Below, in pieces: positions 1-10,088 of a stretch of 64,000 nt of DNA (position 1 is its first letter; each line of letters starts with the position of its first letter). The notes under the pieces were generated by a model. That model did no database searches and was not told the origin of the DNA. It saw only the letters and a program-made list of their open reading frames with translations. Location of the stretch: NCBI GenBank assembly GCA_947259505.1, contig CAMYLT010000001.1:186001-250000 (forward strand), written 5' to 3'. The position numbers and the translations under genes are program-made. This DNA comes from an uncultured Porticoccus sp. GTDB lineage: Bacteria; Pseudomonadota; Gammaproteobacteria; Pseudomonadales; Porticoccaceae.

Positions 1-489
1 ACGGCCCACGCCGAAGAGCTGAAAATCAAGTATGCCTGCGCTCTGGCCAAGATGACCGGCCCGGATGAAACCATCAAGGTGCCGAGTGTCGGGGACCGGC
101 CGCATCGGGATCTGTCCCGTCAGGCATTAGCCGAGGTGGTGGAACCCCGCTATGACGAACTGTTTACGCTGATCCAGGCGGAGCTGCGGCGCAGTGGCTT
201 CGAAGATCTGGTTGCTGCGGGCGTAGTGCTGACGGGCGGCACGGCCAAAATGGAGGGCGTAGTTGAGCTGGCGGAGGAGATCTTCCACATGCCGGTCCGG
301 TTGGGTTCGCCACAGAACATTAAGGGGCTGACGGATATTGTCGACAACCCTATCTATTCCACGGGCGTTGGCTTGCTTATGTATGGCATGCAACAGCAGC
401 AGGATGGCAGAAGAGTCAATCGACGCAGTGAGAGTAGCAAAGAAGGTTTTTTCAGTCGGCTGAAAAGCTGGTTTCAGGGAAATTTGTAA
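1..489 (+). CDS. ftsA: Cell division protein FtsA, C-terminal part (5' end outside window)
   Basis: The open frame runs in from the left edge, so the first internal ATG at 52 is not the real start. FtsA is the actin-like ATPase that tethers FtsZ to the inner membrane. The visible 162 residues include the phosphate-2/adenosine region with the segment VVLTGGTAKMEGV, then a variable linker and a C-terminal end (FFSRLKSWFQ) that looks like the amphipathic membrane-targeting helix of the family. It lies 42 bases upstream of ftsZ on the same strand, the standard dcw-cluster order. Identification is firm. Only the first two thirds of the protein are missing. Confidence 0.97.
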   Translation, partial: TAHAEELKIKYACALAKMTGPDETIKVPSVGDRPHRDLSRQALAEVVEPRYDELFTLIQAELRRSGFEDLVAAGVVLTGGTAKMEGVVELAEEIFHMPVRLGSPQNIKGLTDIVDNPIYSTGVGLLMYGMQQQQDGRRVNRRSESSKEGFFSRLKSWFQGNL

Positions 490-531
490 GCAACAGGTGT
501 TTAACACAGGACCAATCGAGGGGTATTAATC

Positions 532-1713
532 ATGTTTCAGATCGTTGATAGCGTGCCGGATAGCGCGGAAATCAAAGTTATCGGAGTCGGTGGTGGTGGC
601 GGAAACGCTGTGCGCCACATGATGGAAAGCTCAGTGGATGGTGTGGAGTTTATCTGCGCCAATACTGATGCACAGGCGCTCAAGGATATCGGCAGTGCGA
701 CTATCCTGCAGCTTGGTAACGGGCTGACCAAAGGGCTGGGTGCAGGTGCCAATCCTGAGGTGGGTCGTCATGCTGCCATTGAGGATCGCGACCGTATTGC
801 CGAAGTGCTGCAAGGTGCAGACATGGTCTTTATTACTGCTGGAATGGGTGGTGGTACCGGCACTGGCGCGGCGCCCATCGTAGCGGATGTGGCCAAGGAA
901 CTGGGTATTCTGACCGTAGCTGTGGTGACACGTCCCTTCGTCTTCGAAGGCCGTAAGCGCATGGCTATTGCCGATGAAGGTCTGCGAGAGCTGAAAGACA
1001 AGGTGGACTCGCTGATCACTGTTCCCAATGAAAAGTTACTGCAAGTATTGGGTAAAACAACCAGTTTGCTGGAAGCCTTCAAGGCGGCTAATGATGTGCT
1101 GCTGGGTGCCGTACAGGGTATCGCTGACCTGATCATCCGCCCCGGTATGATCAACGTGGATTTCGCTGACGTGCGCACGGTGATGTCCGAAATGGGACAG
1201 GCAATGATGGGCACCGGTGAAGCCACCGGCGAGGACCGCGCCCGTATTGCGGCTGAAACCGCCATTCACAGTCCGTTGCTGGAAGACATCAATTTGCAGG
1301 GTGCCCGAGGTATTCTGGTGAACATTACCGCCGGTCCGGATCTGTCTTTGGGTGAGTTTTCCGATGTTGGCGATACTGTGGAAGCCTTTGCCTCTGATAA
1401 TGCCACGGTAGTAGTCGGTACTGTGATTGATCCAGATATGGGCGATAGACTGCGGGTGACTGTCGTGGCAACGGGCCTCGGACAAATCGCCGAGCGCAAG
1501 CAGCCAACTAAAGTTGTGGACAATGGTGCCGCACCTGCAGTGACTCTGCGCAAAAGCAGTGGTGAGCCAGACTACGAAGTGCTGGATAAGCCTACTGTAA
1601 TTCGTCGTGGTCCAAGTGGTGGAGAAGCAGTGGCTCGCAAGTTGGATCCGCGCGCCGATGCGGATATGGATTATCTGGATATCCCTGCTTTCCTGCGTCG
1701 CCAGGCGGATTGA
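532..1713 (+). CDS. ftsZ: Cell division GTPase FtsZ
   Basis: FtsZ is the tubulin-like GTPase that polymerises into the cytokinetic ring at midcell. The 393-aa product is of family length. The tubulin signature [12 protein letters not shown] lies near residues 103-115, an early glycine-rich nucleotide-binding loop ([10 protein letters not shown]) near residues 18-27, and the conserved C-terminal peptide DIPAFLRRQ that binds FtsA and ZipA is present at the very end. The start ATG is preceded by GAGGGG about 8 bases upstream. It follows ftsA directly and is closed by a strong hairpin at 1741-1781. Confidence 0.99.
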   Translation: MFQIVDSVPDSAEIKVIGVGGGGGNAVRHMMESSVDGVEFICANTDAQALKDIGSATILQLGNGLTKGLGAGANPEVGRHAAIEDRDRIAEVLQGADMVFITAGMGGGTGTGAAPIVADVAKELGILTVAVVTRPFVFEGRKRMAIADEGLRELKDKVDSLITVPNEKLLQVLGKTTSLLEAFKAANDVLLGAVQGIADLIIRPGMINVDFADVRTVMSEMGQAMMGTGEATGEDRARIAAETAIHSPLLEDINLQGARGILVNITAGPDLSLGEFSDVGDTVEAFASDNATVVVGTVIDPDMGDRLRVTVVATGLGQIAERKQPTKVVDNGAAPAVTLRKSSGEPDYEVLDKPTVIRRGPSGGEAVARKLDPRADADMDYLDIPAFLRRQAD

Positions 1714-1740
1714 TCTGCGAGTCGTAGAAGCTTGACCTGA

Positions 1741-1785
1741 ACGAACTGCCAGCAACCCCCTCGAACTGGCTGGCAGTTCGTTTTA
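1741..1785 (+). terminator. Rho-independent terminator after ftsZ
   Basis: A 13-bp perfect stem (1741-1753 pairing with 1769-1781) with a 15-base loop is followed by a short T run. It separates the dcw transcript from lpxC. Confidence 0.8.
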
Positions 1786-1865
1786 TGGAGCTATGGGCCT
1801 AGTTCTGCTAGTATTGCGCCCAGTTTTCAATTCCTCTACTGCTTTCTTGCAGGTATCGGTAAAGC

Positions 1866-2780
1866 ATGATTCGACAGCGTACCCTGAACAACATGATTCG
1901 CGCCACGGGTGTTGGCTTACACACGGGCGAGAAAGTGTACCTGACCCTCCACCCAGCCCCCGTCAATACTGGGATCATTTTTCGACGCACCGATCTGGAT
2001 CCTGTGGTAGAAATTTTCGCCAAGGCAGAGAATGTCGGCGAGACGACCTTATCCACAACATTGGTGAATGGTGACGTCAAGGTCTCCACGGTAGAGCACC
2101 TGCTATCCGCCATGGCCGGGTTGGGCATTGATAACGCCATCATTGATGTGACAGCCCCGGAAGTGCCGATTATGGATGGCAGCGCCGGACCGTTCGTGTT
2201 TCTGCTGCAGTCTGCGGGTATCCGCGAACAGGAAGCGCCGAAGAAATTTATTCGTATTACCCGTCCGGTGACGGTAACCGACGGGGATAAAGTGGCCACG
2301 TTCAGACCATACGATGGTTTCAAGGTCACCTTTTCCATTGATTTTGATCACCCGGTTTTTCACAATCGAACTCACAAGGCCGAATTGGACTTCTGTAGCA
2401 CTTCTTTCGTCAAGGAAGTCAGTCGTGCGCGCACGTTTGGCTTTATGCATGAAATAGAATACTTGCGCTCCAAGGGACTGGCTCGTGGCGGAAGTATGGA
2501 TAATGCTATTGTCGTGGACGAGTATCAGGTGTTAAATGAGGACGGTCTCCGCTACGAGGATGAGTTTGTTAAACACAAAATCCTTGATGTGATTGGAGAT
2601 TTGTATCTTCTAGGCAACAGTCTGATAGGTGAATTTGTTGCACACAAGTCTGGGCATGGCTTGAATAATGTCTCCGTCCGGGAGCTGATTGCCCAGAAAG
2701 ATGCTTGGGAAGTCGTTACTTTTGAAAATGACGAGGATGTGTCGCCGATCTCATACATGAAGCCGCTGCTCACCGTATAG
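1866..2780 (+). CDS. lpxC: UDP-3-O-acyl-N-acetylglucosamine deacetylase LpxC
   Basis: LpxC is the zinc hydrolase that performs the committed deacetylation step of lipid A synthesis in the cytoplasm. The 304-aa length is typical. Zinc and catalytic residues are visible: the His in STVEHLLSA near residue 79, [10 protein letters not shown] with the second His and the Asp near residues 237-242, and the catalytic His in HKSGHGLNN near residue 264. It follows ftsZ after a terminator, as in other gammaproteobacteria. The C-terminal tail rich in hydrophobic residues could be the FtsH recognition end, which is known for E. coli LpxC and only inferred here. Confidence 0.99.
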   Translation: MIRQRTLNNMIRATGVGLHTGEKVYLTLHPAPVNTGIIFRRTDLDPVVEIFAKAENVGETTLSTTLVNGDVKVSTVEHLLSAMAGLGIDNAIIDVTAPEVPIMDGSAGPFVFLLQSAGIREQEAPKKFIRITRPVTVTDGDKVATFRPYDGFKVTFSIDFDHPVFHNRTHKAELDFCSTSFVKEVSRARTFGFMHEIEYLRSKGLARGGSMDNAIVVDEYQVLNEDGLRYEDEFVKHKILDVIGDLYLLGNSLIGEFVAHKSGHGLNNVSVRELIAQKDAWEVVTFENDEDVSPISYMKPLLTV

Positions 2781-2819
2781 TGTGAGTGTAAATGAGAAGC
2801 AGATAATGCCAGTTTCACT

Positions 2820-3740
2820 GTGAACATTATTTTTATCAGCAATCGCAAGGGTACCACTCGCTCACTGACTTTAAATCACTGGGCCAAGGTGCTGCTGTCT
2901 ATGTGCTTGCTGGGACTCCCTGTTTCCGGTGGCATTTATCTCGGTACTCTGCTGTCTGGAACTCATCCTGTCGATCTCAATATTATTGCATCCATGCGCC
3001 AGGAGCTGGCGGAACAGCAGGCCGCACTGGACTCTGGGCGAGAAGATGCCCGTCTGAAGGTTGAAGCCCTTACGATCAAGTTGGCTGAGCTACAAGCCAG
3101 GCTTGTGCGATTGGATGCCCTGGGCGAGCGTTTGTCTGAGGCCGCGGGCCTTGAAGATGGTGAATTTGACTTCAGTCAACAACCAGCCGTGGGTGGACCG
3201 GAGCAGGATTTACTGCAGGTATATCAGAACAGCGAATTGGAAGAACTTTTCCAGCAGTTGGAAAACCAGCTGGATAGCAGTGAAAGTCAGCTAGGCATTC
3301 TTGAATCTCTAATGATGGACCGCAATGTCCAGCGGCAGAGCGCCGTCACTGGCCGCCCCATCAAGCAGGGCTGGATGTCATCCCGTTTTGGTCGTCGCAC
3401 CGACCCCTTTACCGGACACCGAGCCTGGCATAACGGCGTAGATTTTGCGGCAAAGGCTGGTTCCGACATCATCGCTGTTGCCGCAGGCGTGGTAACCTGG
3501 TCCGGTGAGCGCAATGGTTATGGCCAAATGGTTGAGCTAGACCATGGCGAAGATTACGCCACGCGCTATGCGCACAATAGTAAAAACTTGGTGAAAGTGG
3601 GTGATGTTGTCAAAAAAGGCGACGTCATTGCCCTGATGGGCAGCAGTGGCCGCTCAACTGGTCCTCATGTTCATTTTGAAGTTTATAAGAATGGTCGCGC
3701 TGTCGACCCCGCCAGCTATATCCGCCGTACTATTCGCTAA
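2820..3740 (+). CDS. M23 (LytM-type) metallopeptidase with N-terminal membrane anchor
   Basis: The 306-aa protein starts with GTG at 2820. It has one hydrophobic segment near residues 23-45, a periplasmic coiled-coil region (roughly residues 58-175, rich in Glu/Gln/Leu), and a C-terminal LytM/M23 domain with WHNGVDFAA near residue 203 and HVHFE near residue 283, the two zinc-ligand motifs. Such proteins cut, or activate cutters of, peptidoglycan cross-links. It occupies the place that secM holds in enterobacteria, between lpxC and secA. No SecM arrest peptide is seen in it. The substrate cannot be named from sequence. Confidence 0.92.
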   Translation: MNIIFISNRKGTTRSLTLNHWAKVLLSMCLLGLPVSGGIYLGTLLSGTHPVDLNIIASMRQELAEQQAALDSGREDARLKVEALTIKLAELQARLVRLDALGERLSEAAGLEDGEFDFSQQPAVGGPEQDLLQVYQNSELEELFQQLENQLDSSESQLGILESLMMDRNVQRQSAVTGRPIKQGWMSSRFGRRTDPFTGHRAWHNGVDFAAKAGSDIIAVAAGVVTWSGERNGYGQMVELDHGEDYATRYAHNSKNLVKVGDVVKKGDVIALMGSSGRSTGPHVHFEVYKNGRAVDPASYIRRTIR

Positions 3741-3777
3741 CCGCCCCTCCCTCTAAAGTACCCCTGGAATTTATCCG

Positions 3778-3791
3778 TGCGCGATCGCGCA
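3778..3791. promoter_or_regulatory. 14-nt perfect palindrome upstream of secA
   Basis: TGCGCGATCGCGCA is self-complementary and sits 20-23 bases before the two candidate secA starts. It could be an operator or an mRNA hairpin near the ribosome binding site. Function is not known. Confidence 0.35.
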
Positions 3792-3810
3792 TATTTATTA
3801 TGTGGAATTG

Positions 3811-6513
3811 ATGATGAATCTCATAAGAAAACTGTTTGGCACTAAGAATGACCGCGAGATCAAGCGGATGCGAAAAATTGTCAGGCAGGTTAATTCGCTA
3901 GAAGAAGGTGTTACTTCGCTTTCAGATGAGATGTTGAAGGCGAAGACAGAGGAGTTTAAGCAGCGTTATAGCAGTGGCGAAACATTGGATCAGCTTTTGC
4001 CGGAGGCTTTTGCCGTGGTCCGTGAAGCTGCGAAGCGCACGTTGGGCATGCGTCATTTTGACGTGCAGCTGATCGGTGGTATTACCCTGCACGAAGGGCG
4101 CATTGCTGAAATGCGCACAGGTGAGGGCAAGACGCTGGTGGCAACACTGCCAGCGTACCTGAATGCCATTCCTGGCGCGGGTGTTCACATCGTGACGGTT
4201 AACGATTACTTGGCGACGCGTGACTCACACTGGATGTCGCCAGTATATGAATTCCTCGGCCTGCGGGTGGGAGTGGTGTTGTCTCAGCAGCCCATGGATG
4301 AAAAGCACGATGCTTATCAGGCCGATATCACCTATGGCACCAATAATGAGTTCGGATTTGATTATTTGCGTGACAACATGGTGTTGCGTCTGCAGGACAA
4401 GAGCCAGCGGGGTCAGACTTATGCCATTGTCGACGAAGTGGATTCCATTCTTATCGACGAGGCCAGAACACCGTTAATTATCTCTGGCGCGGCTCAGGAC
4501 AGTTCGGCGCTCTACAAGCGTATGAACGGTATGATCCCGCTGTTGAAACCCCACAGTGATGAGACTCCTGGCGATTTCATTGTCGATGAGAAGTCGCGGC
4601 AGATTGAACTTACTGAAGAAGGACATAGCAAAATAGAGTCCTTGCTTGAGAGTGAAGGCTTACTTCAGAAAGGTGATAGCCTCTATAACGCGAGTAATCT
4701 TGGTCTTCTACACCATGTTCAATCGGCATTAAGAGCGCATCACCTGTTTCATAAAGATGTGGAGTATATCGTCCAGGATGGTCAGGTGGTTCTGATTGAT
4801 GAGCACACTGGACGCACCATGGCTGGCCGCCGACTCTCCGAAGGTCTGCACCAGGCCATTGAAGCGAAGGAAGGGGTTAGCATCCATAGTGAGAGTCAGA
4901 CGCTGGCATCGACTACCTTCCAGAACTATTTCAGACTCTACGAAAAACTGGCTGGTATGACTGGTACGGCAGATACAGAAGCCTATGAGTTTCACCAGAT
5001 ATACGGACTGGCAGTGGTGGTGATCCCCACTAACAAGCCTGTGTCCAGAACCGATCTGAATGACCTGATTTACCTGACGACCAATGAAAAATATGATGCA
5101 GTGGTAGAGGACGTCCGCACCTGCATCGAAAAAGGTGCTCCAGTACTAGTCGGTACAGCTTCCATTGAAACCTCAGAGGCTATGTCCGAGCGGCTCAAAG
5201 TCGCCAAGATTCCGCACCAGGTCCTTAATGCAAAATACCACGAGAAAGAGGCGCAGATTATTGCCCAGGCTGGCCGTCCCGGCACGGTAACTATTGCCAC
5301 CAACATGGCTGGTCGCGGAACCGATATCGTACTCGGTGGTAACTGGGAGGCGGAAACTGCAGAATTAAAAAATCCCTCCGAAGCCCAGATTAGTCAGACA
5401 AAAGAGGCATGGCAGCAGCGTCACGATCAGGTTATTGCTGCGGGTGGTTTGCATATTCTGGGTACAGAGCGGCACGAATCCCGGCGTATTGATAACCAGC
5501 TGCGCGGTCGTGCGGGGCGACAGGGCGATCCGGGTGTATCTCGTTTTTACCTGTCGCTGGAAGATCAGTTGATGCGCTTGTTTGCCTCGGATCGGGTAAA
5601 AAACATGATGCGCGCGCTCGGCATGGAAAATGGTGAGGCGATTGAGCATCGCATGGTGACCAACGCCATCGAAAAGGCGCAGCGCAAGGTGGAGGGTCGT
5701 AACTTTGACATCCGCAAGCACCTGCTGGAATTTGATGATGTGGCCAATGATCAGCGACAAGTCATTTATCAGCAACGCAATGAATTACTGGCTGCGGAAG
5801 ATATTGCCGACATTATCACCAACATACGTGGTGATGTGATCGATAGTGCCATCAGCTTTTATATACCCCCCCAGAGCCTGGCGGAACAGTGGAATATCTC
5901 CGGACTAGAGGAGCATCTCTACGCCGAGTTTGGTCTGAAGCTGCCGCTGCAACAGTGGTTAGACGAAGACAACCGACTCCATGAAGAAGGGCTCCGTTCC
6001 CGTATCTCGGAGGCAGCGGCTGAAGCCTATCAGCAAAAGTGCGAGGCTTTGGGACCGGATATACGCACCATTGAACGCCAGGTCATGTTGCAGGTGCTTG
6101 ATACCCTCTGGAAAGAGCATCTCTCTAATATGGATCATTTGCGCCAGGGTATTGGTTTGCGTGCCTATGCTCAGAAAAATCCTCGCCAAGAGTACAAGCG
6201 CGAATCATTCGAATTGTTTGAGAAAATGCTTGATACGATCAAGTTGGACACCATTCGTTTCCTTTGTCGTGTCCAGGTGCGCAGCCATGAAGAAGTGGAG
6301 GAGATGGAGAAACAGCAGCGCGAAGCACAGCAGCGTCAGCAGTTGAAAATGCAGCATGAGGAAGTGACTTCGTTGGGCGGAGCAACTGAGCCCCAGCAGT
6401 CCGGTAATCATGTGCAGCCGTTTGTGCGAGAAGGGGAAAAAGTGGGCCGTAACGATCCTTGTCCCTGTGGTAGTGGCAAAAAATACAAACAATGCCACGG
6501 TCGCCTCGCTTAA
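3811..6513 (+). CDS. secA: Preprotein translocase ATPase SecA
   Basis: SecA drives export of unfolded preproteins through SecYEG. The product is about 900 residues, the usual size. Walker A (MRTGEGKT) lies near residue 101, the DEAD-motor Walker B region reads [15 protein letters not shown], and the C-terminal zinc-binding tail [13 protein letters not shown] that contacts SecB and the ribosome is intact. An in-frame GTG at 3802 lies further upstream, but ATG 3811 or 3814 is preferred because the family begins near this point (MNLIRKLFG) and a TGGA sequence sits just before it. No secM is present. Confidence 0.99.
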   Translation: MMNLIRKLFGTKNDREIKRMRKIVRQVNSLEEGVTSLSDEMLKAKTEEFKQRYSSGETLDQLLPEAFAVVREAAKRTLGMRHFDVQLIGGITLHEGRIAEMRTGEGKTLVATLPAYLNAIPGAGVHIVTVNDYLATRDSHWMSPVYEFLGLRVGVVLSQQPMDEKHDAYQADITYGTNNEFGFDYLRDNMVLRLQDKSQRGQTYAIVDEVDSILIDEARTPLIISGAAQDSSALYKRMNGMIPLLKPHSDETPGDFIVDEKSRQIELTEEGHSKIESLLESEGLLQKGDSLYNASNLGLLHHVQSALRAHHLFHKDVEYIVQDGQVVLIDEHTGRTMAGRRLSEGLHQAIEAKEGVSIHSESQTLASTTFQNYFRLYEKLAGMTGTADTEAYEFHQIYGLAVVVIPTNKPVSRTDLNDLIYLTTNEKYDAVVEDVRTCIEKGAPVLVGTASIETSEAMSERLKVAKIPHQVLNAKYHEKEAQIIAQAGRPGTVTIATNMAGRGTDIVLGGNWEAETAELKNPSEAQISQTKEAWQQRHDQVIAAGGLHILGTERHESRRIDNQLRGRAGRQGDPGVSRFYLSLEDQLMRLFASDRVKNMMRALGMENGEAIEHRMVTNAIEKAQRKVEGRNFDIRKHLLEFDDVANDQRQVIYQQRNELLAAEDIADIITNIRGDVIDSAISFYIPPQSLAEQWNISGLEEHLYAEFGLKLPLQQWLDEDNRLHEEGLRSRISEAAAEAYQQKCEALGPDIRTIERQVMLQVLDTLWKEHLSNMDHLRQGIGLRAYAQKNPRQEYKRESFELFEKMLDTIKLDTIRFLCRVQVRSHEEVEEMEKQQREAQQRQQLKMQHEEVTSLGGATEPQQSGNHVQPFVREGEKVGRNDPCPCGSGKKYKQCHGRLA

Positions 6514-6561
6514 CATTGTTCCCCCAGTCAATTCAGGGTTAAATATCGCCCTGGTCGAGTA

Positions 6562-6587
6562 ACCCCCTGTTGCCAGCAGCAGGGGGC
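6562..6587. terminator. Stem-loop between secA and argJ
   Basis: CCCCCTG (6563-6569) pairs with CAGGGGG (6580-6586). There is no following T tract, so it may be a transcript-stabilising hairpin rather than an intrinsic terminator. Confidence 0.4.
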
Positions 6588-6662
6588 AATCCCCGATAAT
6601 GAAAAAAAGCCGGGCCTGAATGGGCGCGGCGTTGTCGTTTTACGTATCCGAGAGAGATTGCC

Positions 6663-7880
6663 ATGGCGGTGGGAAAAGACTGTTTTCCGGTAATGCACCC
6701 GGTAGCGGGGTTCAAGCTGGGGACGGCGAGTGCTGGCATTAAAAAAGCGGGCCGCCAGGACCTGGTGGTCATGGAAGTCGCTAAAACGGGAGCTGTGGCA
6801 GGGGTATTCACCAAAAATGCCTTTTGTGCGGCACCGGTTCAGTTGAGCAAAGCCCATATTAAGGCCATTCCCAGCCGTTATCTCGTCACCAATACCGGTA
6901 ATGCCAATGCGGGCACCGGAGAATCCGGCCGTTTGCACGCCCGTCAGGTATGTGAACAAATGGCCGAAATTGCTGGTGTTAGCACCGAGGCGGTGCTGCC
7001 GTTTTCAACCGGCGTCATTGGTGAGCCACTGCCCGTGGATAAGATTCTCAAGACCTTGCCAAATGCCTTCGCAGCATTATCGGAAAACGGATGGGATCAG
7101 GCCGCACGCGGCATTATGACTACCGATACCCGCCCGAAAGGTGCCAGCATCAAGTTGCCCCTAGCGGGGGAGATCATCACCATAACCGGTATTGCCAAGG
7201 GTGCCGGTATGATCAAGCCCAACATGGCAACCATGTTGGCCTATGTGGCTACAGATCTCACCATTGATCAGTCTGAACTGCAATCGCTGGTCAGTGCTGC
7301 TAGCAATGTTTCCTTTAACCGCATCACAGTGGATGGGGATACCTCCACCAATGACAGCGCCATGCTGATCTCCACCGGCGCTGCACCTGTTTCGCTGGCG
7401 GAACTGTCCGCTGAAGAGCAGCAGCATTTCCAGTTGGCGCTGAATAACCTCTTTATTTCACTGGCGCAGCAAATTGTCCAGGACGGTGAGGGCGCGACCA
7501 AGTTTGTGACTGTTACCGTCAACGGAGGTGCTGATACGGAGGAGTGCCTGGCCGTGGCCTATACCGTTGCCGAGTCCCCGTTGGTAAAAACCGCGCTGTT
7601 TGCATCTGACCCCAACTGGGGGCGGATATTGGCCGCGATTGGCCGGGCTGGATTGGATGATCTGGATGTGGACGCCATTGATGTGTTTCTCGACAATGTA
7701 TTGATTGCCGAGAAAGGTGGCAGGGCGGCGAGCTATACCGAGACACTGGGCATGGAAGTGATGAGCAAGGAGGAAATTACTATCCGCATTCAGTTGCATC
7801 GAGGCGAGGCGGAGGAGACTGTGTGGACAATGGACTTCTCCCACGAGTACGTCACCATTAATGCCGAATACCGCACCTGA
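6663..7880 (+). CDS. argJ: Bifunctional ornithine acetyltransferase / N-acetylglutamate synthase ArgJ
   Basis: ArgJ recycles the acetyl group in arginine synthesis, transferring it from N-acetylornithine to glutamate, and often also makes N-acetylglutamate from acetyl-CoA. The 405-aa precursor is of family length and holds the self-cleavage site NMATML, with Thr190 expected to become the N-terminal nucleophile of the beta chain. The downstream segment DGDTSTNDS is also characteristic. It lies between secA and mutT, as in Pseudomonas. Its stop overlaps the mutT start by one base, implying co-translation. Confidence 0.98.
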   Translation: MAVGKDCFPVMHPVAGFKLGTASAGIKKAGRQDLVVMEVAKTGAVAGVFTKNAFCAAPVQLSKAHIKAIPSRYLVTNTGNANAGTGESGRLHARQVCEQMAEIAGVSTEAVLPFSTGVIGEPLPVDKILKTLPNAFAALSENGWDQAARGIMTTDTRPKGASIKLPLAGEIITITGIAKGAGMIKPNMATMLAYVATDLTIDQSELQSLVSAASNVSFNRITVDGDTSTNDSAMLISTGAAPVSLAELSAEEQQHFQLALNNLFISLAQQIVQDGEGATKFVTVTVNGGADTEECLAVAYTVAESPLVKTALFASDPNWGRILAAIGRAGLDDLDVDAIDVFLDNVLIAEKGGRAASYTETLGMEVMSKEEITIRIQLHRGEAEETVWTMDFSHEYVTINAEYRT

Positions 7881-8278
7881 TGATCCCTGTTCATGTGGCC
7901 GCGGGCGTTGTCCTAAGTAGTGATGGCTGCGTGCTGATTGCTCGCCGACCTGCCCATGTGCACAAAGGCGGTTTGTGGGAATTTCCTGGTGGCAAGGTTG
8001 AGGCTGGTGAAACTGTGGTGCAGGCTCTGGCCAGAGAGCTCTATGAAGAGCTGGCGATAAAAGTGGTCTCGGCTGAACCGTTGCTTGAAGTGCGCCACAA
8101 TTATCCGGATAAATCCGTTTTGCTGAACGTCTGGTGTGTGACGGAGTTTTCCGGTGTGCCCATCGGTAACGAAGGGCAGCCGTTATGTTGGGTGAGGGTG
8201 GAGCAGTTACAGGATTACTCTTTCCCCGAGGCTAACCAGCCCATCATTGAGGCAGTTACTGCCAAATTTCTATCTTAA
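7880..8278 (+). CDS. mutT: 8-oxo-dGTP diphosphatase MutT (Nudix)
   Basis: The 132-aa protein is of the single-domain MutT size. It carries a complete Nudix box around residues 37-59 (GGKVEAGE, then ARELYEELAI). MutT removes 8-oxo-dGTP from the nucleotide pool and so prevents A:T to C:G transversions. The ATG overlaps the argJ stop by one base. It ends convergently with yacG on the other strand. Position after secA/argJ supports the MutT assignment over other Nudix enzymes. Confidence 0.93.
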   Translation: MIPVHVAAGVVLSSDGCVLIARRPAHVHKGGLWEFPGGKVEAGETVVQALARELYEELAIKVVSAEPLLEVRHNYPDKSVLLNVWCVTEFSGVPIGNEGQPLCWVRVEQLQDYSFPEANQPIIEAVTAKFLS

Positions 8279-8299
8279 TCCTTCTGATTTTGCATTAGC

Positions 8300-8512
8300 T
8301 CAGTGCCGCGTTGAGTCATCGGACTCTTCATCCAGGAGGACATCTTCCCCGGGAATACTGAAACTCTCTGTTGCCCAACCGCCAAAATCGAGCTGCTGGC
8401 AACGCTTGCTGCAAAAGGGTCTATGGGGCGATTCCTCTCCCCAGATAACGGGCTTGCCGCATTCCGGGCAATTGACCAGAGTTGTTTTCGTCATTATCAG
8501 ATCTTCAGTCAT
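8300..8512 (-). CDS. yacG: DNA gyrase inhibitor / zinc-binding protein YacG
   Basis: A small 70-aa protein with two zinc knuckles, [10 protein letters not shown] and [14 protein letters not shown], followed by a short acidic tail, which is the complete YacG pattern. E. coli YacG binds GyrB and inhibits gyrase. A second Met (position 8494) fits the usual shorter family start. It lies just downstream of coaE on the minus strand. The zapD gene that separates yacG and coaE in enterobacteria is absent here. Confidence 0.93.
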   Translation of the reverse strand: MTEDLIMTKTTLVNCPECGKPVIWGEESPHRPFCSKRCQQLDFGGWATESFSIPGEDVLLDEESDDSTRH

Positions 8513-8537
8513 ATGGACTAGTTGGACTAGTCCAGTG

Positions 8538-9170
8538 TTATGAATTGTGTCGGCTGGCCAGTGTCAGGTAATACTGATGTAGTTGCGCCACTGCGTCAGT
8601 AAGATCTCCAATGGGGCCGCTGTTGTCAAGTACGTCATCAGCCAGATCTCGCCGCTTTTGTCGGGCCATTTGGCTGTCAATGATCGCGCGGATTTGTGTT
8701 TCGCTGTCGTTGTCGCGCTGGCAGGCACGGCTAAGCTGTAGTGACTCCGGGACATCGACCAGCAGTACGCGATCGACCAAGGTATGTTGGTTGGTTTCCA
8801 GTAGCAGCGGCGATTCCAGCACAGCATAAGAACCCGTTGCGTGACCTAGTGATTCAAGAATCAACTGCTGGATGATTGGGTGGAGCAGTGCTTCTAGCCA
8901 CTGGCGTTGTGTTGGGTCAGCGAAAATTTTCTGGCGAAGGTGGGCACGGTTGAGAGTGCCGTCTGTGTGTAATGCATCTCCTCCGAACCGCTCGACTATG
9001 TGCTCCAGGGCTTCACTTCCTGGCAGCACGGCTTGTCTGGCAGCTTGGTCGGCATCAACGACAAGAATGCCAAGCTTGCGAAATTCAGCCGCTACAGCAC
9101 TTTTGCCACTGCCGATACCGCCGGTGAGACCAACGGTGAATACTGTCTTTCCCGAGTGAGGTCGTGTCAT
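8538..9170 (-). CDS. coaE: Dephospho-CoA kinase CoaE
   Basis: CoaE phosphorylates the ribose 3'-hydroxyl of dephospho-CoA, the last step of coenzyme A synthesis. The 210-aa product has the P-loop [13 protein letters not shown] at residues 14-26 and the family segment [11 protein letters not shown] that follows it. It sits between pilD and yacG, the conserved pilBCD-coaE-yacG order of gammaproteobacteria, probably in one transcript with the pilus genes. Confidence 0.97.
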   Translation of the reverse strand: MTRPHSGKTVFTVGLTGGIGSGKSAVAAEFRKLGILVVDADQAARQAVLPGSEALEHIVERFGGDALHTDGTLNRAHLRQKIFADPTQRQWLEALLHPIIQQLILESLGHATGSYAVLESPLLLETNQHTLVDRVLLVDVPESLQLSRACQRDNDSETQIRAIIDSQMARQKRRDLADDVLDNSGPIGDLTDAVAQLHQYYLTLASRHNS

Positions 9171-9207
9171 GTCAGGACTCAGATAAAGGCTGTTACGGCG
9201 CTGCTAA

Positions 9208-10068
9208 TTAACCAAAAAAAGACAGGTAGCCGCTCGTGAGTTGTTCTCCCCAGACTAGAGCAATCCACCCGGCCGTTGCCAAGTAGGGGCCAAAAGGAAT
9301 GGGAATCTGTCGGTCTCGGCCTGTCATCAGGATCAGGGCAATACCCACGATCGCACCTACCAGGGAAGAAAGCAGGATAATCAGCAGTAATTGTTGCCAG
9401 CCGAGCCAGGCACCAAGGGCAGCAAGCAGCTTGAAGTCCCCATGACCCATTCCCTCCTTGCCAGTCAGTAGTTTGAACAGCCAGAAAATCCACCAAAGAC
9501 TCAGATAGCCGAGGACAGCGCCAAGCACGGCATTTTCCAGCGAGGTAAACGTATTGTTGAGGTTTACCAACAAGCCCAGCCATAAGAGCGGCAGGGTGAT
9601 GTTGTCAGGTAGCAACTGCTCGTTAAAATCGATACCAGTCAATGCTAGCAGTGCCCAGCTGAACAATAACGCCAGCATGCCTTCGGTGGTTAGCCCAAAA
9701 TGATACACCACGAAGGTGGTCATCAGTGCACAGACGAACTCTACCAGAGGGTACTGCAAAGAAATTGGCGATGCGCAACTGGCACATTTGCCCTTCAATA
9801 GCAGATAGCTGAGCAGGGGAATGTTGTGCCAGGGCTTCACCTCCGCGCCGCACTTAGGGCAGTGGGATGCGGGGAAGACGATATTGACTTTGCCGGGATG
9901 TAATTCCGGTTCCATGCCCAGAAAATCAAGCGCATCCCGTTTCCAGGCGGTAGACAGTTGCAGCGGCAGACGGTAAATCACCACGTTGAGAAAGCTGCCG
10001 ATCATCAGTCCGAACAGGAAGATGACAGGCAGCACCTTCGCGGGTGAAAGGCCCATGAGGTCAGGCAT
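9208..10068 (-). CDS. pilD: Prepilin leader peptidase / N-methyltransferase PilD
   Basis: PilD is the inner-membrane aspartic protease that cuts type IV prepilins after the leader Gly and methylates the new N-terminal Phe. The 286-aa protein has the cytoplasmic zinc region with two cysteine pairs (CPKCGAEVKPWHNIP and CASC), several membrane helices and the catalytic GHGDFK motif. Its second catalytic Asp is in LTGIDFNEQLLPD. It lies 20 bases after pilC. The substrate, PilA, is encoded at 13277. Confidence 0.97.
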   Translation of the reverse strand: MPDLMGLSPAKVLPVIFLFGLMIGSFLNVVIYRLPLQLSTAWKRDALDFLGMEPELHPGKVNIVFPASHCPKCGAEVKPWHNIPLLSYLLLKGKCASCASPISLQYPLVEFVCALMTTFVVYHFGLTTEGMLALLFSWALLALTGIDFNEQLLPDNITLPLLWLGLLVNLNNTFTSLENAVLGAVLGYLSLWWIFWLFKLLTGKEGMGHGDFKLLAALGAWLGWQQLLLIILLSSLVGAIVGIALILMTGRDRQIPIPFGPYLATAGWIALVWGEQLTSGYLSFFG

Positions 10069-10088
10069 AGTTTTTCCCGGCAGTTATG

